DNA of 64,000 nucleotides from Diphasiastrum complanatum (GCA_029204225.1 CM055097.1:64738540-64802539); one strand, 5' to 3'; counted from the first letter of the stretch, positions 33,728 to 47,560 are shown. Numbers and translations: made by a program. Notes: generated from the sequence alone by a model not told the origin.

Positions 33728-34679
33728 TGCGAAGGATTGATGGACTGTAAGCACAAGTTACACTTTGCCAATGCAGGCTTGCAACACAGTCTACCGTTGA
33801 TGACAATATTACGCCTGCTTAGAATGCTTGTCTGCTTGTTGCAAGACCGATAGACCGACGCAGAAAGAAGCAAGTTTCTGATGTATTTCAAATAAAGAAA
33901 CCGCAATCTATTGTCTTACATATAAACAGAAGCTACACAAGGTAGTCTACAATCACCAGCAGCAGCAGACATGAGAAGGAAGAAAAGGGCAGAGATGGTG
34001 CTCCTAGTGTGGAACATGAATGGATTCTGCAATCTTATAGCTCTCCGCTCTCAGCTTTCAGGTGCAAGGTGGCACGAAAGCAAAGTAGCTAGGAGGAGGA
34101 GAGAGGAGAAGAAGAAGAGGCATAGGAAAATAACAAGCTAATGATAGAATAAGAGACTTTCAAACTTGCTTTCTTTTCATAACAAACTGACGTGAAAAAG
34201 TAGGTATCTATATCTTGTCTTGGTGGTAACAAATAGAATACAATACTTGTCTTGGAGGTAACAAATAAAATACAATAGAGGGTGGTGGACACTAAACAAG
34301 CCTGTTGTATTTTGGGTACTAATTGCCCATCAATTGTATACCTTTCATGACATAGCGGCAAGCTCAAAGGTGATAGCAATGAAATTTCAAAACAAATGTC
34401 AAATTTAGACGGATTTTCACATGTCATCAAATTCTAAATATATGTCATTGGTTTTTGCATAGGTGTCATTGATGTGGATGTTAGAATACAATGGATTCCA
34501 ATATCTACATTAGATATTCATGTTAAAAAACACACTAATGGGATATCTAGTATTTTTAGATCGGTTGGATTATGAACCTACTTGGGGGTCTGCATGCGCA
34601 TGAAGTCTTCATTTCCTCTCTCTTTTCTTTTGCAGATTTTTGGAGAGTGATTTTGTTGTTGGATGGTACCAATGGTCCT
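33728..34679. other. Upstream region of the permease gene
   Basis: It contains the presumed 5' UTR and promoter. A GA-rich stretch lies at 34090-34125 and a repeated phrase (ATCTTGTCTTGGTGGTAACAAATA, then CTTGTCTTGGAGGTAACAAATA) at 34210-34270. No ORF is convincing and no TATA box is clear. Confidence 0.4.
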
Positions 34680-34790
34680 TTGCTCATGGATGCTACCAGG
34701 GATCCTTTGTTGATTGGAGTCATTTACGCTCATGGATGCTACCAGTGATCCACATCCTTTGTTGATTGGAGTCATTTACGCTCATGGATT
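34680..34790. repeat. Imperfect tandem repeat, about 57-62 bp
   Basis: Two and a half units of a sequence containing GCTCATGGATGCTACCAG, GATCC and CCTTTGTTGATTGGAGTC. The second unit has a short insertion after GATCC. Confidence 0.85.
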
Positions 34791-35907
34791 TTTTTTCTTA
34801 ATACTTTTCTCATTTCTCTTGCACTCTTCATCTTTTTCTCTTTTGTTTTCCTTATGACAAAGAGAAAAAAAATGAGAGTTTGAGAGGTTGGATAGAAAGG
34901 TGTGACAATGTGCTCTTGATTCTTTTTCCATTGTTTTTGTAGATTAAAATAACAAACATTATGTGATGCCTTCCATTTTCATCATTATGAGAAGCCTGTC
35001 ATCTCCATCATTATGTGATGAACTTGGGATTTTGATGACCTTATTTTTTTTCATTCATATTCCATTAATGTTAATTTATTGCACAATACTTATGTCAAAT
35101 GCTTGATTTTCTAATGTGCATCAGACTCTTATATATGGACTTTCCTCAATCTAAGTTTCTTTACTCCAGTGAATTGAGAACATTTGGTTCTCGCAAACAT
35201 TCTCATAAAGTGTTTTTACTTGTGGAGAATTTGCTTAATTTAGTGGATGATATTCTGCTTCTGCATAGATTATAGTCCATAAATGCTTGTGTATGGTTTT
35301 CCGACTAGATCTCTGGTTGTTATAGAAGACAGACAAATCTATTAATCTTGGATGATATCTATTTTCTTGCATGAGATGCTAGAAACAGGGGCATTTAACT
35401 TAGGAGAGTATCTGGGGTACTCAGAGTTGAGTTAAAAACAATTTTATCTTGATAGATCTCCTAGAGATTCTAGTAGGATGAAGTGTTCTACCTTGGTTTT
35501 TTTGGATATTCTAAGAGTATTTGTACCAAGAAGCATTTATGAATTTTCTATGAGAAATTATGGATAGTTATTGGACTATAGTCGCTTGTTTCTTTAACTT
35601 TTGAATTTTGATCTCCATTGTAAGGTGATAATTCACCTAGTGGTTCATGTAAACTAAATTTGCATGTTGAAGGTGATGTTATTGGATTGGAGAGAATCTT
35701 ACCCAATTGAAAAATTTATCATTTAGTGTACTTCTGAAATATAATATAGTGCTTCAAAGTACTGATAAACAATTAGAAACTCATTCCATCTTTGAGTACT
35801 TATTTGATGTTTGAAGTTGAACTAAGGGTAATGATTTTCTAGGTGAGTGTGAAAGTTAAAGGATTAGTTTTTGACCTCCTTTTTCTATTATGAGGACATA
35901 ATCTATT

Positions 35908-36496
<589 letters not shown>

Positions 36497-36796
36497 CTAA
36501 GATCTACTGCTGACAAGGTTGGTGGGTCCTTAGGTCTTTCATGCTCCTTTGCTCCTATACTTTCCACGAAAATGAAATGAAAATGATAAAGTGTGACGAG
36601 GAAGAAACAGTGCCTAAATTTGATGGACTATTAATTTGTTGGATTCCAACACAATTTTGTACTAATGTCACATCAAATTTTAAATGTTTCAAGACGAGGC
36701 ATGAACAGACGAATATTAAAGATTCTGATGCCCTCAAACACTACCGAATTTGACATGTATGGAACACAGGATGTGCTTTAAATCCATCATGGATTA

Positions 36797-37830
36797 TGTT
36801 AGAGATGGTGAACTCATGCAACCCTTTCTCCAACATTCCCCGAACGGCCGACAAATCGGCACAACATCAACATTGAACTATCGAATACATACATGAACTG
36901 AGACCAGCCAAAGATGAGCGAAGTGGCATAGTCTTCATGCAAAGCCAAATATGTGACAGCTTCAAAGGTGGCGAATGAGATAATATGGCTGAAAATGATG
37001 TTGGAAGGGATTGGAAATACCACATCAAGACCCCTCCTCCATGAATATGGATTCTCATAGTGCTATTTATTTAGCCCATGATCCGGTCTTCCATTCAAGA
37101 ACCAAGCACATACTTTTGAAATATCATCATTTTCGCGATCTGATCTCAAAAGGAGAGCTCTATGTCAAGTTCGTGAGATTGGAAGATATGATTGCAGACT
37201 TGCTAACCAAGTCGTTGGACAAGCCACTATTTACAAAACACAGGAGATCAATCAGAATCAGATGAAAAGAGAAAGGTTACATTGTTCAAGAGGGAGTTTT
37301 AGAGATGGTGAACTCATGCAACCCTTTCTCAAGCAAGCCCCATCGACATGGGCACAACATCAACACTGAACTATCAAATACCTACATAAGTTGAGACCAG
37401 TCAAACATGAGCGAGTTGACGAGCGATTTGAATTGGCTTGTCGGAAGTGAAGCTTTGGACTATCACACTCAACCGTAAAGGAATGTTATGAGAGGAGACA
37501 CATAGTTAACTGATAGTTTAGCGTAATTCTCTCTTGTAATGATTAGTTAAACTATCTTTTAATCGCATCTGGCGGGGCATAAGTATAGACCAGAAATAAT
37601 AGAGAGTATGCAAAAAATAGACAAGCAAGATATACAGAATTGTAAGAGGAGCATTAGGCCGCTATGTCGCGATGTACTACCAACTCACTTTGAGAAAACA
37701 AAATACAAAAGACATTATGTTCTTCAAACTGTGGTTTCTACGTTGCATCTATTACTATATGATTGTTGCTTGCATTGTCTGTAATTCGTTTTAGCGTATC
37801 TAGATCCAATAATCTAACGCATTGCCAACA
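36797..37830 (+). mobile_element. Copia RNase H remnant between two LTR copies
   Basis: A phrase starting TGTTAGAGATGGTGAACTC at 36797 recurs after a polypurine tract near 37300 (GAGGGAGTTTTAGAGATGG). Between them, 36930-37265 encodes the end of a copia RNase H: KVANEIIWLKMMLEG, MDSHSAIYLAHDPVFHSR and DLLTKSLDKPLFTKHR. The second copy continues as a full LTR to about 37830 (ending near GCCAACA). The first is only about 110 bases long and breaks into RNase H sequence, so this is a rearranged remnant and not a normal element. Confidence 0.7.
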
Positions 37831-37985
37831 ATTAATCTTTTGGAGAGCAACCAACCTCACCAGAGTATTCACCACTTGCAACTGAAGGCCAACAATTAAT
37901 TTTTTTGGAGAGCAACCAACCTCACCAAGTAGTAGTATTGCCTTTGCAACTCAAGGCCAAAAATTAATGTTTGGAGAGCAACGGT
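37830..37985. repeat. Imperfect tandem repeat, about 70 bp
   Basis: Three phrases of GGCCAACAATTAATYTTTTGGAGAGCAACCAACCTCACCA type follow each other, the last cut short. The first overlaps the presumed LTR end, so the repeat could have grown from it. Confidence 0.8.
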
Positions 37986-39377
37986 AGAGCGTGGCTTTAT
38001 TCGATGCAAAGTCATTTAAGCGACGCTCACTCCCTCCCAGATGGGAACTTCTCCTGGAGCCCAGCCTCGTATCATAGCATTGAATCAAATGGAGGGTGCA
38101 TCAGAATTTCCAGCAGAATCCCTTGGAATTTTTACTATGCGCACTTTTCGATGGGGGGAATTAAGAAGCAGAGACACAGCCTAGGCTGCTGCCTTTTTTG
38201 CGTCTGTTGCAAGGCTCAACGGGCAGCCAGCTGCAGGGTTTCCGTTTCACGAAAAGTAGCGCCTCTTAAAGCTCATCAGCAGTTTCCAAAGCTCCTCCTC
38301 CATACTCTTTGAATGTCTTCTGTAAACCGCCAACACAAAATATCTTCTGTAAAGCCATTGCTGTGAAGTTCGAACTTTAGATCGAAGATTCAGGAATTAA
38401 GACTCAAGGATTCGGGATTTGGCATGTCAATTCAAATTTCAAGAGCTTGATTTTGGAATCCGGAGCAGGATGACACATACAGGACTACCTAGTACCGCCA
38501 CACATTTACAGCAACAAGCTTTCCTATTCATCCGTGCATGTATATATGTCAACTAAGGATCGAGGAAATCAGCCTCAGGAGTCAGGATTGATGAGCAGTC
38601 CATTTCCGCTGCCTCTCGAGAAGCGCAGATGATGGTTATTGCCGAGATGAGTCATGAGGCACTGGCCGTTTCACACATCGACACTCCCCAAGCACCAAGC
38701 ACCAAGCACCAACTTGGCCTAATAACAGGCCAGGGTGTGGTGTCATCATTCATATTTACGTGGACCAGTGCAAGGTCTCCCTCTTCAATGTGGAGCCTTC
38801 TCTCTTGAGTTGGAACTTGGGAGAGACTCCAGTCAGCTTCCAACCCCATCCTCACCTGTTCATCAAGTAATAGAGCTTTTTAGGTTGACACACCAATTAC
38901 ACTAGGTCATGACAATTGGTAGACTACACCAATTACACTAGCTCATGGCAATTGGTAGACTCGTTCACGAGGTAAAAATGGGTTAAATGCATGAATGGGT
39001 GATGGGGACATGTGAAGTGTATAGCATGTTCATGGCATTTGGTAGTCTTCATTCAACCAAAAAAAAAAGAGGGTGAAATGCATGCATAATGGATGGTGAG
39101 TCTTGACATGTGAAGTGGATTTGTGAGAACCGATGGTGTGATCCAAGGATGGGATGTCATCAAGAATGGGTAATGGGTTTACTTGTGAAAAGGCCCTCAC
39201 TTGTGAGTTTCCCTATGATATGATACAGTTTATGCATTAGGTAATGGCTATTGGGAGAGTCATTACACAAATAATCCGAGACCCATGTAGCAAGTGGTGG
39301 AGACTAGGAGCTTGCTTAGGGAGACTTGGATTATGAGTGGTAATAGCTCAACTAATTGATCATTACCTCACGTAATT

Positions 39378-39445
<68 letters not shown>

Positions 39446-39890
39446 AACATTAGCAAATAGCAATAGAGTCATAGACAGACTCTACATTTCTTGGAATTGC
39501 ATTTTGGCCATACTGAAACATACTTGCAATTGTACCATAAAACTTACTCTCATTTTAATGTTGCTAAGTGACACTCATAGACTTATCTTGCAACACCAAA
39601 TTTCATGATTTATTTTATGCAAGGAACACAATGTTGCACAATAATTTTCAATTTTAACGTTGCCAAACAATGTCTAATAAATGTCATATAAACATCACTA
39701 GTAAAAAAACGGCCCTTGGATTCTTCTCCATCAAGAAACACAGTGTCACTCAAGAACATTTTCTTTAATGTTGTCTAGCAATGTCAAGTAAATGTCACAA
39801 CACTAGTATTGCTCAACAATGTTTTTATGAATGCCATAAATTCTTCTACTTAATATTTCAAGCATTCTGAGCACAAAAGTTTTTTGCAAA
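37986..39890. repeat. Gene-free stretch with small repeats
   Basis: No gene found. It contains a tandem repeat at 38888-38962 (ACACCAATTACACTAG, then CAATTGGTAGACT, twice) and a pure (CT)n of about 58 bases at 39382-39440. The short ORFs lack motifs. Confidence 0.5.
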
Positions 39891-41049
39891 ACAAGTGACA
39901 AAGGTGTTCTACTCGGGATTTTGGGCCATTTTGGACATCCGAGAAATGCGAGGAATGCGACATACTATAGATTTACATGGAACACTGCAAGTCAACGATT
40001 GCGGTCAACATGCGGTTGCGACCGCACTGCAATATCACGCTTCTGCAATCACATGCGAAGGAGATTGCGGCTGTCTACATCTTCACGCTCCTCCAATAAT
40101 CGATCTACGGATCTACTCTAATGATCTTTTAAACTCTGTAATTAGAATAACATACGATCATCCTACAACTATATAAGCAAATGAGCGATCAAAAAAAAAA
40201 TTCAATCAATCGATCAGTATCCACGACAAAGATCAAACGACCAAAACTGGTTTCAGTATTTGACTTCTCAGAGTTAGAGATCATATAGAGAGAGAGAGTA
40301 AAAGTATACATAACCATAGCAATTGATTTGATTCTATAAGTAGGATCACGTGCTTATCAACAAGATTGTCTTGTAATGTGATAGTTGTTATTACAACATT
40401 GAATATACAGAATCGCTATTGTTCTATCTCATTGCATTCATGTTGAATGTTTATTGATGATCCAATCCACTAAAGATATTGGATTACAATAGAAGCTACT
40501 CTACCAATCTCACCAATGTAGAAAAATCAGCATCTACACACAAAATGAGATGCAAACTCTAATAGAACTTGAGCAAACATGAATCAAAAGATAAAGTATT
40601 GTTGCTATCCATACAAAACTAGGAAGCTACTGTATTTCACACATGTGGATCCAAAAATAACAAATATAGATCATTCTACACATAGAATTGCATGCAATCA
40701 CAAGTATAGTGCACCAATGGATAGTAGAACCCAAGAGAACCATGTATATGCATGAAATGATCTCTCTATGATTACATTATTTTATAGCAGGTCCAAACCC
40801 TATTTGGCCACTTGGCTTTCCCACCAAAATTCAAACCCTACTATTTTTGGGTATAGATTCAAAGTACCCAACATTCAAATTTGAATCTTCTCAAACTCGA
40901 CTTCTAACTTTCCCACACTTTCAAGAAGTATTTATTCAAATGAAATTTAGACCAATGAACTTTGAAAAGTCAAACTCTAAGTCTAAACAGAGTTGGCCTC
41001 AATTTGCCAAATATAGAAATGTAGCAAATATGATCAAACTAGTTGAATC
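39891..41049. other. Non-coding stretch, possibly an LTR
   Basis: No coding domain. A TATA-like CTATATAAGC at 40168 and repeated mentions of TTGGATTACAATAGAAGC-type sequence suggest an LTR or untranslated region of the copia whose integrase lies next to it, but neither end can be defined. Confidence 0.3.
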
Positions 41050-41363
41050 TTTCACAGAGTGTAGCTGGTAGTGAAATGATGGTGCACGCCGCATGAAGAT
41101 AAGTAGTCAACCATTTCATCTGACATGTACTCTCCCCTTGAATTAGACCACAAGGTCTTGAACTTCTGACCAGTTTGAGTCTTAACATATTGTTTATATT
41201 CTCTGGAATAGTTGAATGCTTTAGACTTGTTCTTTATGAACATAGTTCTGGTAAATCGAGAGTAGTCATCAATAAAGGTGATGAAATATAAAGCATTACC
41301 CAAAAGGGGCACGCTCATAGGATCACATAAATCACTATGGATTAATTCAAAAATGGACTTAGC
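41050..41363 (-). mobile_element. Copia integrase core fragment
   Basis: On the minus strand it reads KSIFELIHSDLCDPM, FITFIDDYSRFT (first catalytic Asp region), FKTLWSNSRGEYMS (second Asp replaced by Asn) and HHHFTTSYT. The frame is cut exactly where the LTR at 41364 begins, so it was split by that insertion. Confidence 0.8.
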
Positions 41364-42427
41364 TGTTGGGAGAGAGGGAGGAAGAATAAATGATGAATTC
41401 AAACGAGAAACGAACTCGAACAAGAAACAAACGAGAAGCGAACTCGAACAGGAAAATGTTCGTGCACAGTGAAATGAATTATTTGACTCTCTTTGTAAGC
41501 ATGACTACGCCTATCAGAATGAACAGAACTTTAGTGATAGAAATCACAGTCATTCTAGATTACGTAGACAACATTTAAATGGATGAAGCCCTAGATGAAT
41601 AATTTGTCGCGAATTGCAAGACAAATTATCTGTCGCAATTGACGAAGAGCTAGACTGTGCTTGACTGATAATTAGTCACGAATTATTCGTGAAAGACATC
41701 ACTAAAAGTTAATTGTCTATTACCAGAAAGAACAACAAGAAAAATCAGACAAAATGAAGAATAAGCATAACAATATTGACAGATCTAGAACGCAGAACAA
41801 ATGGACTGGGTCAGATTAAGTATATCAAGTATACAAGTCAATAATGCAGTAGAGCACAAGACTGTAGCGGACAAAACCACGTGGCCTACAAAGCTTATTT
41901 CAAACTGTAATGAGGAATGAAACCTCTTTTCCTTCACTCACTTGATCATCTAATCATCATCATGATTGAATATGCAGATGGTATCCAACATATATATAAA
42001 TAATATCATAGGTGTGCAGATGCGAAAGTACAAAGTGGATGTGCTGTCTGTAGGAGATCGTGGGTGGCTGCAATCGTTGTCCAATCTTTTAGCGAAACTG
42101 CATGGGGTGAAGGTGAAAAGGGTGCGATGTCAGCCAATACTGAAGTGAACGTTGGTGATGACGCAAAAGTGCGTCACTCTTACGAATGGCCTTAGGATAA
42201 GATTTATGGGGTGCCTTACCTTTGGCATTCAGTAAGGTAGTGTCCTCTTTTCGCTTGTCACCATGACCTGTGTAAGAACATAGTGTCGCAATTCATTCGC
42301 CTTTTCTTCGTCTGTGCGAATTTGCATGTAAAAATACAGACTGTGTGACAACGTTAGAAAAAAATGTAGCATGAATGGAGGCAGATTAAAATTGGGATTT
42401 AGGAGAGTAGAAGGAGTAAATCCAACA
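41364..42427 (-). mobile_element. 3' LTR of the 42.4-45.7 kb copia element
   Basis: On the minus strand it starts TGTTGGATTTACTCC immediately after the polypurine tract and ends CTCCCAACA, about 1064 bases with TG...CA ends. Near its lower end is a short tandem repeat of AACGAACTCGAACARGAAA. The 5' partner is missing. Confidence 0.75.
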
Positions 42428-45400
42428 CCCCCCCTTAATCTGGATCTGTGAATGCCTTCATCTTCAGACTTAGCAATGCAAAAAATCTGTTGTGTGCATT
42501 AACACTGAGTGCTTTCGTAAGAATGTCTGCAACCATGTCCTGCATTCTGCAGTACATTAAGCTCACCTCTCTGTCGAGAACCTTGCCCCTAATGTAGGGA
42601 TATCTTATCTCAATGTGCTTACTCCTAGAATGAAATCTAGGATTAGCCGATAAGGCAATAGCACTCTGGTTATCAAAAAACAAAATTGTAGGGCTGTATT
42701 AATACAGATTGATGTCTGATAGCAAATTTCTCAACCAAAACGCTTCCTTAATAGATTGAGAAACAGCAATATATTCTGCTTTAGTAGAAGAAAGTGCGAT
42801 AGAGATTTGATTATGACTGTTCCACGAAATAGGACCACCACTGAAGAAGAATGTAAATCTAGATGTGGACCTACGATGGTCTGCATCTCCTCCCCAGCTT
42901 GCATCAGAATGTCCACTGAGCTGATGAAGATTGTCGTTATTGACATCTCCATAGCAGATGCACTGGTCCATGGTAGCTCAAATATATCTCATGACTCGAA
43001 TAAGAGCCTTCCAATGGGTAATTCCAGGATTAGCCATGTATTGGCTAAGTGAGTTGATAGCAAAAGAAATATCTGGCCTTGTACAGACCATTGTGTACAT
43101 GAGAGATCCGAGTATCGATCGATACGGGTATTCTCTTATCTGCTCCTCTTCCTGCTTTGTCTGGGGACATTGGTCCTTTGACAAATGCAGGCCTGGATCC
43201 ATTGGTGAGTGAGCTAATTTACAATGCATCAAATTGTATCTGTTTGAAGATACCTTTGTTGAGTGATGTAAATCAGTCGATTTGCTCTATCTTTGTGGAT
43301 TTGAATTCCAAGACAGAAGTGAGCTTTGCCCAAATCAGTCATGTCGAATTCTGAAAACAACATCTATTTTGAATCCTTGACATATTGGCATTGTTGCTGA
43401 AGAGCAACATATCATCAACATACAAGGTGATGATAATGAAGGATTGCAGTATTGACTTTGAATAAACGTTGCAATCAGCAGTGCTTGGTTTAAATCCTTG
43501 TTCAATGAAAAATGTGTTGATCTTCTGAAACCAAGCTCTGGCAGACTGTTTCAAGCCGTACAATGTTTTATGGAGTTTATAGACATGATTATTCATGCCT
43601 TCTAGAACGTATCCTTCGGGCTGGATCATGTAGCTATCTTCTTGTATAACTCCATTCAGATAGGTTGTTTGTACATCGAGTTGATGTACTTTGAGGTCGG
43701 CAGCTGCAACATAAGACATGAGCATTCAAATCGACGAATGTTTGATGACTGGACTAAAAGTCTCACTATAGTAAACATTCAGGATCTGGGTGAATTCTCG
43801 TGCTACCACTCTAGCCTTCCTTCGATCAATCGCTCCGTTGGCGTTATATTTGATCTTAAAGATCCATTTGCAATCAATAATATTGCAGCCAATAGGAGTT
43901 TCGACTAATGACCATGTATGATTCTTGATCAGAGAGAAATACTCTCTGTCCATAGCTTCTCTCCAAAGATCAGAGTCTGGTTGGATAAGTGCCTCTTCGA
44001 CTGTCGTCGGTTCCTTCATTAAAAGACAGACAGACTCAGGAGTATACCTTGTGGGCTATGTGCGCACTCGGCTTGATCTTCTAGGAGGATTCGACTGATG
44101 AACCGCTCCTGGGATATGTTGCTGGGTAGCAGCAACATCTTCGTTTGATTCGTTGTCTCAAAGTGGGTCGAAGATAGACATTCATGAGCCAGAAGCTCAG
44201 ATTGTCGTGTCAATGGCAGGTGATGAAGGTTCTTCTTGAGCAATATTCTTTTCTTTGAGGTCGACAAACTGATCCTCGATAAAGACTGTATTTCAGCTAT
44301 ACAAGATTTGCTGGGTATCAGGATCGTACAACTTGTAGGTATTATCAAACAAAGTATATCTGATCAGGATGGTCTTTAGACTTTGGAAGTCCAATTTCTT
44401 CCTTGCGTCCATTGAGATCTGCGCATAGGCAATGCACCCAAACACTCTTAGGTTCCTCAAAGAAGGCTTGGAGCCTGTCCACACCTTGTGGGGTGTCTTG
44501 TCTGAGAGGCCTTTGGTCGATATTCTGTTCTGGATGTAAGCGGCAGTGGAGACAGCTTCAGCCCAGAACCTCTTGGGCAACGATGCATGTGCTAGCATAC
44601 ACTTAGCAGATTCGACCAGAGTTCGGTTCTTCCTCTCAGCTAAGCCATTAGATTGAGAACTGTAAGGAGTGATGAATTGCTGCTCAATGCCTTGGCTTTG
44701 GCAGTACTCCTTGAAATCGACAGAGATATATTCTTCACTATTATCTGACCTTAGTCCTTCCAGTCTCCTTTTCTGCATGCTCCTTGAAGGTTCTGAAGCA
44801 GTTGAAGGCTTCTGATTTCTTCTTTATGAAGTACACCATCATTCTTCTCGAGAATTTGTCAATAAAGGTTATAAAATACTTGGCTTCCTTCAACGAAGGA
44901 TTTTTCATCGGGCCACAAATATTTGAATGTACAACATCTAGCAATCCTCTAGGAACATGTTGATGGCTTGACTTCAATGGCTTCCTAGTATGTTTTTCAA
45001 CTAGACAGTCTTGATAGACAAGTAGCTTGACTGTTTTGCGAGGATAGTCGAGATCAAGAACAATAGATTGTCTAGACATTTGTTGTACAACAACATAATT
45101 TAAATGACCAAGTCTATATTGCCAAAGTAAATTTTTATTTGATTAAATTGAAGTACTGAGAGCCTGATTAGAGGCAGAAAAGCAATGACTTAATTTATAT
45201 ATGTATCCATGTCTCTTTCCAAGTGTTAGGATCTTGCCTGTCCTATCAACTACTTTACATTGATCACATTCAAATTCCACTCTGTGTCCTAGATCTGTGA
45301 TTCTGCTTATAGAGAGCAGATTCGTGGATAACTTAGGTATATACAGAACTTTGGAGAGTAGCTTCGATTGATCATTTGCAAAGCATAATCTTATAGTTTC

Positions 45401-45740
45401 TTCACCTTTAATAGCTTGTGTGCTATTGTCGCCAAGGTGAACGAATTTCTGGGTACTGTAACGTGTATAGGACTCGAAACAGCCAATCAGGCTAGTCATG
45501 TGCTGAGTGGCTCCGGAATCCAGAAACCAAGAACTGTCGCCAGATGCTCCTTGATGGTTGGTCATGAAGGCATCATGATCCACTTCTTGAATGGGCTGTG
45601 GAGCTTCTGCAGTTGCATTTGCCACTTGATTCGACTGCCCTTTGCTATTGTTCTTCGCTTGAAGTATTCGGCAGTCTTGTATTTCATGGTTGAAATCCAA
45701 CAAGTAAAGGTAATGTGAGATAAATTTCAGCATGATCAAT
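42428..45740 (-). mobile_element. Ty1/copia internal region, nearly full length
   Basis: In minus-strand order: a zinc-knuckle remnant near 45690, protease (SWFLDSGATQHMT with the intact DSG site), GAG-pre-integrase, integrase (DVVHSNICGPM, FITFIDKFSRRM, LRSDNSEEYIS, TPYSSQSNGLAERKNRT), post-integrase VFGCIAYAQISM, reverse transcriptase (DCKWIFKIKYNANG, VAAADLKVHQLDVQT, FIIITLYVDDMLLF with the YVDD box) and RNase H (GHSDASWGGD, SSTKAEYIAVSQS, SKHIEIRYPYIR). The tract TTAAGGGGGGG is at 42428-42437. The frame is broken in several places, but the catalytic motifs of protease and reverse transcriptase remain. The second and third integrase acidic residues are partly changed. Confidence 0.92.
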
Positions 45741-45748
45741 TCAACCTA

Positions 45749-46195
45749 CTATTAAATGTTTTGTTTGTTCCTAAACTTTCTACAAATCTACTATTAATAA
45801 GTAGAATCACTGATTTAGGTCATAAGGTAGAGTTCGAGTATGATCAATGCCGAATTATCGATAGGACAAATAAGATCCTTGCACTCGACAAGAGGCATAG
45901 AACTTATATAGATTGGCACATTGTTATTCTAATACTAGTCAAGCCTTGAAAACCTCTGTTCTTGTCAATAAAGCATTTCTATGACATCATCGATTAGGAC
46001 ACTTGAATCATACATATGTTTCATACATGTCTCAACTATCCCTAGCACTTGATCTTGACTATTCATCTGACAAAGTCAACCTCCCTATCTGTCATAGCTG
46101 CATCCTTGGAAAGCAGACTAGAATTCCCTTTAAATCAAGTCATAGACATGCAACAAAAGATTTGCTAGACATTGTTCATTATATGTGCTCCAATG
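45749..46195 (+). mobile_element. Inverted copia fragment (protease to GAG-pre-integrase)
   Basis: Plus-strand frames read FVPKLSTNLLLISRITDLG (45761 on) and, from 46003, LALDLDYSSDKVNLPIC, CHSCILGKQTR and DLLDIVHYM. They match the minus-strand copia at 44940-45360 of the neighbouring element, in opposite orientation, making a long inverted repeat. Confidence 0.8.
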
Positions 46196-46790
46196 CAAAC
46201 TCCGTCGGGCCGTTTTCAGACAAACGACATCAGAATCAACTTGCAACTGGTTCAGTGAATTTGTGTCAACCACACGAGCTTGTAGCCGCCTTCCTTCCAA
46301 AGTTATGGGGGATTTTGACCGAATCCAACCAAGTTCTGGTCCGACAAGGCTAACTTTTCTATAATACTTTCAAGGTTTCTATCTTGGACGCACATTTCTC
46401 AATGAATAATGGACGATTTGGAATCTGGTTTGGTGTTTCGGGTTTGTCTCGATGTGCAGCACAATATGGACTAGAAGGATGGCCAAACGGACTCCGTTCG
46501 ATGATATTGGACCATTTATTGAGAATGCAAAAGTAGTCCACTTGCACCCTAATGGTGTTCTTTTCGACACATAGGACATTTTTAGGTGAACCACATCAGA
46601 ATCGAGTTGCAACTGATCCAGTGGATTCACGTCGAGCAAAGAACTTGCAACCACCTTCTGTTCGGAGTTTTGAGAGGTTTCGATTTAATCTGCCAAAGTT
46701 CTTGTCCGAGAGGCCTAATTTCCCTATACTTTTAGGGTTTCTAGTTGGGACGCACGCTTCACCAATCCAACTAAGAGCATCTACAACCTA
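46196..46790. repeat. Diverged direct repeat of about 370 bp
   Basis: Phrases such as ACATCAGAATCRASTTGCAACTG, then GGGACGCAC after TTTCTAT..., occur first at 46225-46390 and again at 46595-46755. The order of matches is the same in both. No coding function is evident. Confidence 0.6.
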
Positions 46791-46839
46791 GTTAGAGCTG
46801 CCTTTGACATTTCAGATCTCATGATCTTTCATAAGCTCA

Positions 46840-47390
46840 CTCTACAAGCTTTACGACCTGTCAGATCATGTTGATTACAAAAGTAATTCAGAGGCTGGTG
46901 ATCTATATACACTATAAGCTGACTACCATAAAGGTGATGCCTTTAGGTTTTAAGTGCATATGTCATAGCAGATAACTCATTTTTCTAAGTTCTATAACGC
47001 AATTGAGGTCCAATAAATTTCTTGCTCTCAAACACTATCAATCTATCATTTTGTAAAAAAACCACTCCTATTGCCAAATCACTTCCATCAGTTCTAACAA
47101 TGTAAGATAAATCTGGATTCACAATTTGTAGAACACAAGCTAAAGCAACCATATGTTTGAGCTTCTCAAAACATTGATTCAGTTCTTCATTCCATTTAAT
47201 AGCCGGACTAGGCTGACCTCTCTTCTTTGTCTTGTCAACTCTACTATTAGTCAAATTATTAACAGGTGATGCGATCTTAGCATAATCCTCTATAGACTTA
47301 TGAAAGAAATCTGTAAAACCAAAAAAGATTTAACTTCTCTAACTATTTTTTATATCAGCCACTGAAGCACTATCTTGACTTTATCCTTGT
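46840..47390 (-). mobile_element. Ty3/gypsy reverse transcriptase-RNase H remnant
   Basis: The minus-strand frame reads FFHKSIEDYAKIASPV (after a shift), then IKWNEELNQCFEKLKHM, LSYIVRTDGSDLAIG and IVFESKKFIGPQLRY. This is the connection and RNase H start of a Ty3/gypsy polymerase, with the first RNase H Asp in place. Upstream and downstream domains are missing. Confidence 0.8.
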
Positions 47391-47560
47391 CTAATAGGAG
47401 GAGGAGAATATGCCCTAATGTGGTTAGAACATCCTTGCTTCCTTCTCTCTCTCTACTTTATCTTGACACCTTTGTACCATATTTCCATGTTTAATAGGAG
47501 GAGGAGATTATGCCCAAATGTGGTTAGAACATCCTTGCTTCCCTCCCCCTCTCTCTCTCT
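47385..47560. repeat. Short direct repeat, about 54 bp, units 99 bp apart
   Basis: TAATAGGAGGAGGAGA, TGTGGTTAGAACATCCTTGC and a CT-rich end occur at about 47393-47450 and again at 47492-47560 with few changes. Confidence 0.85.

Noticed and set aside
39895-40176. Small ORF of 93 codons
   Set aside because: No motif, and it lies in repeat-like DNA with a TATA-like site, so it is more likely LTR or intergenic sequence.
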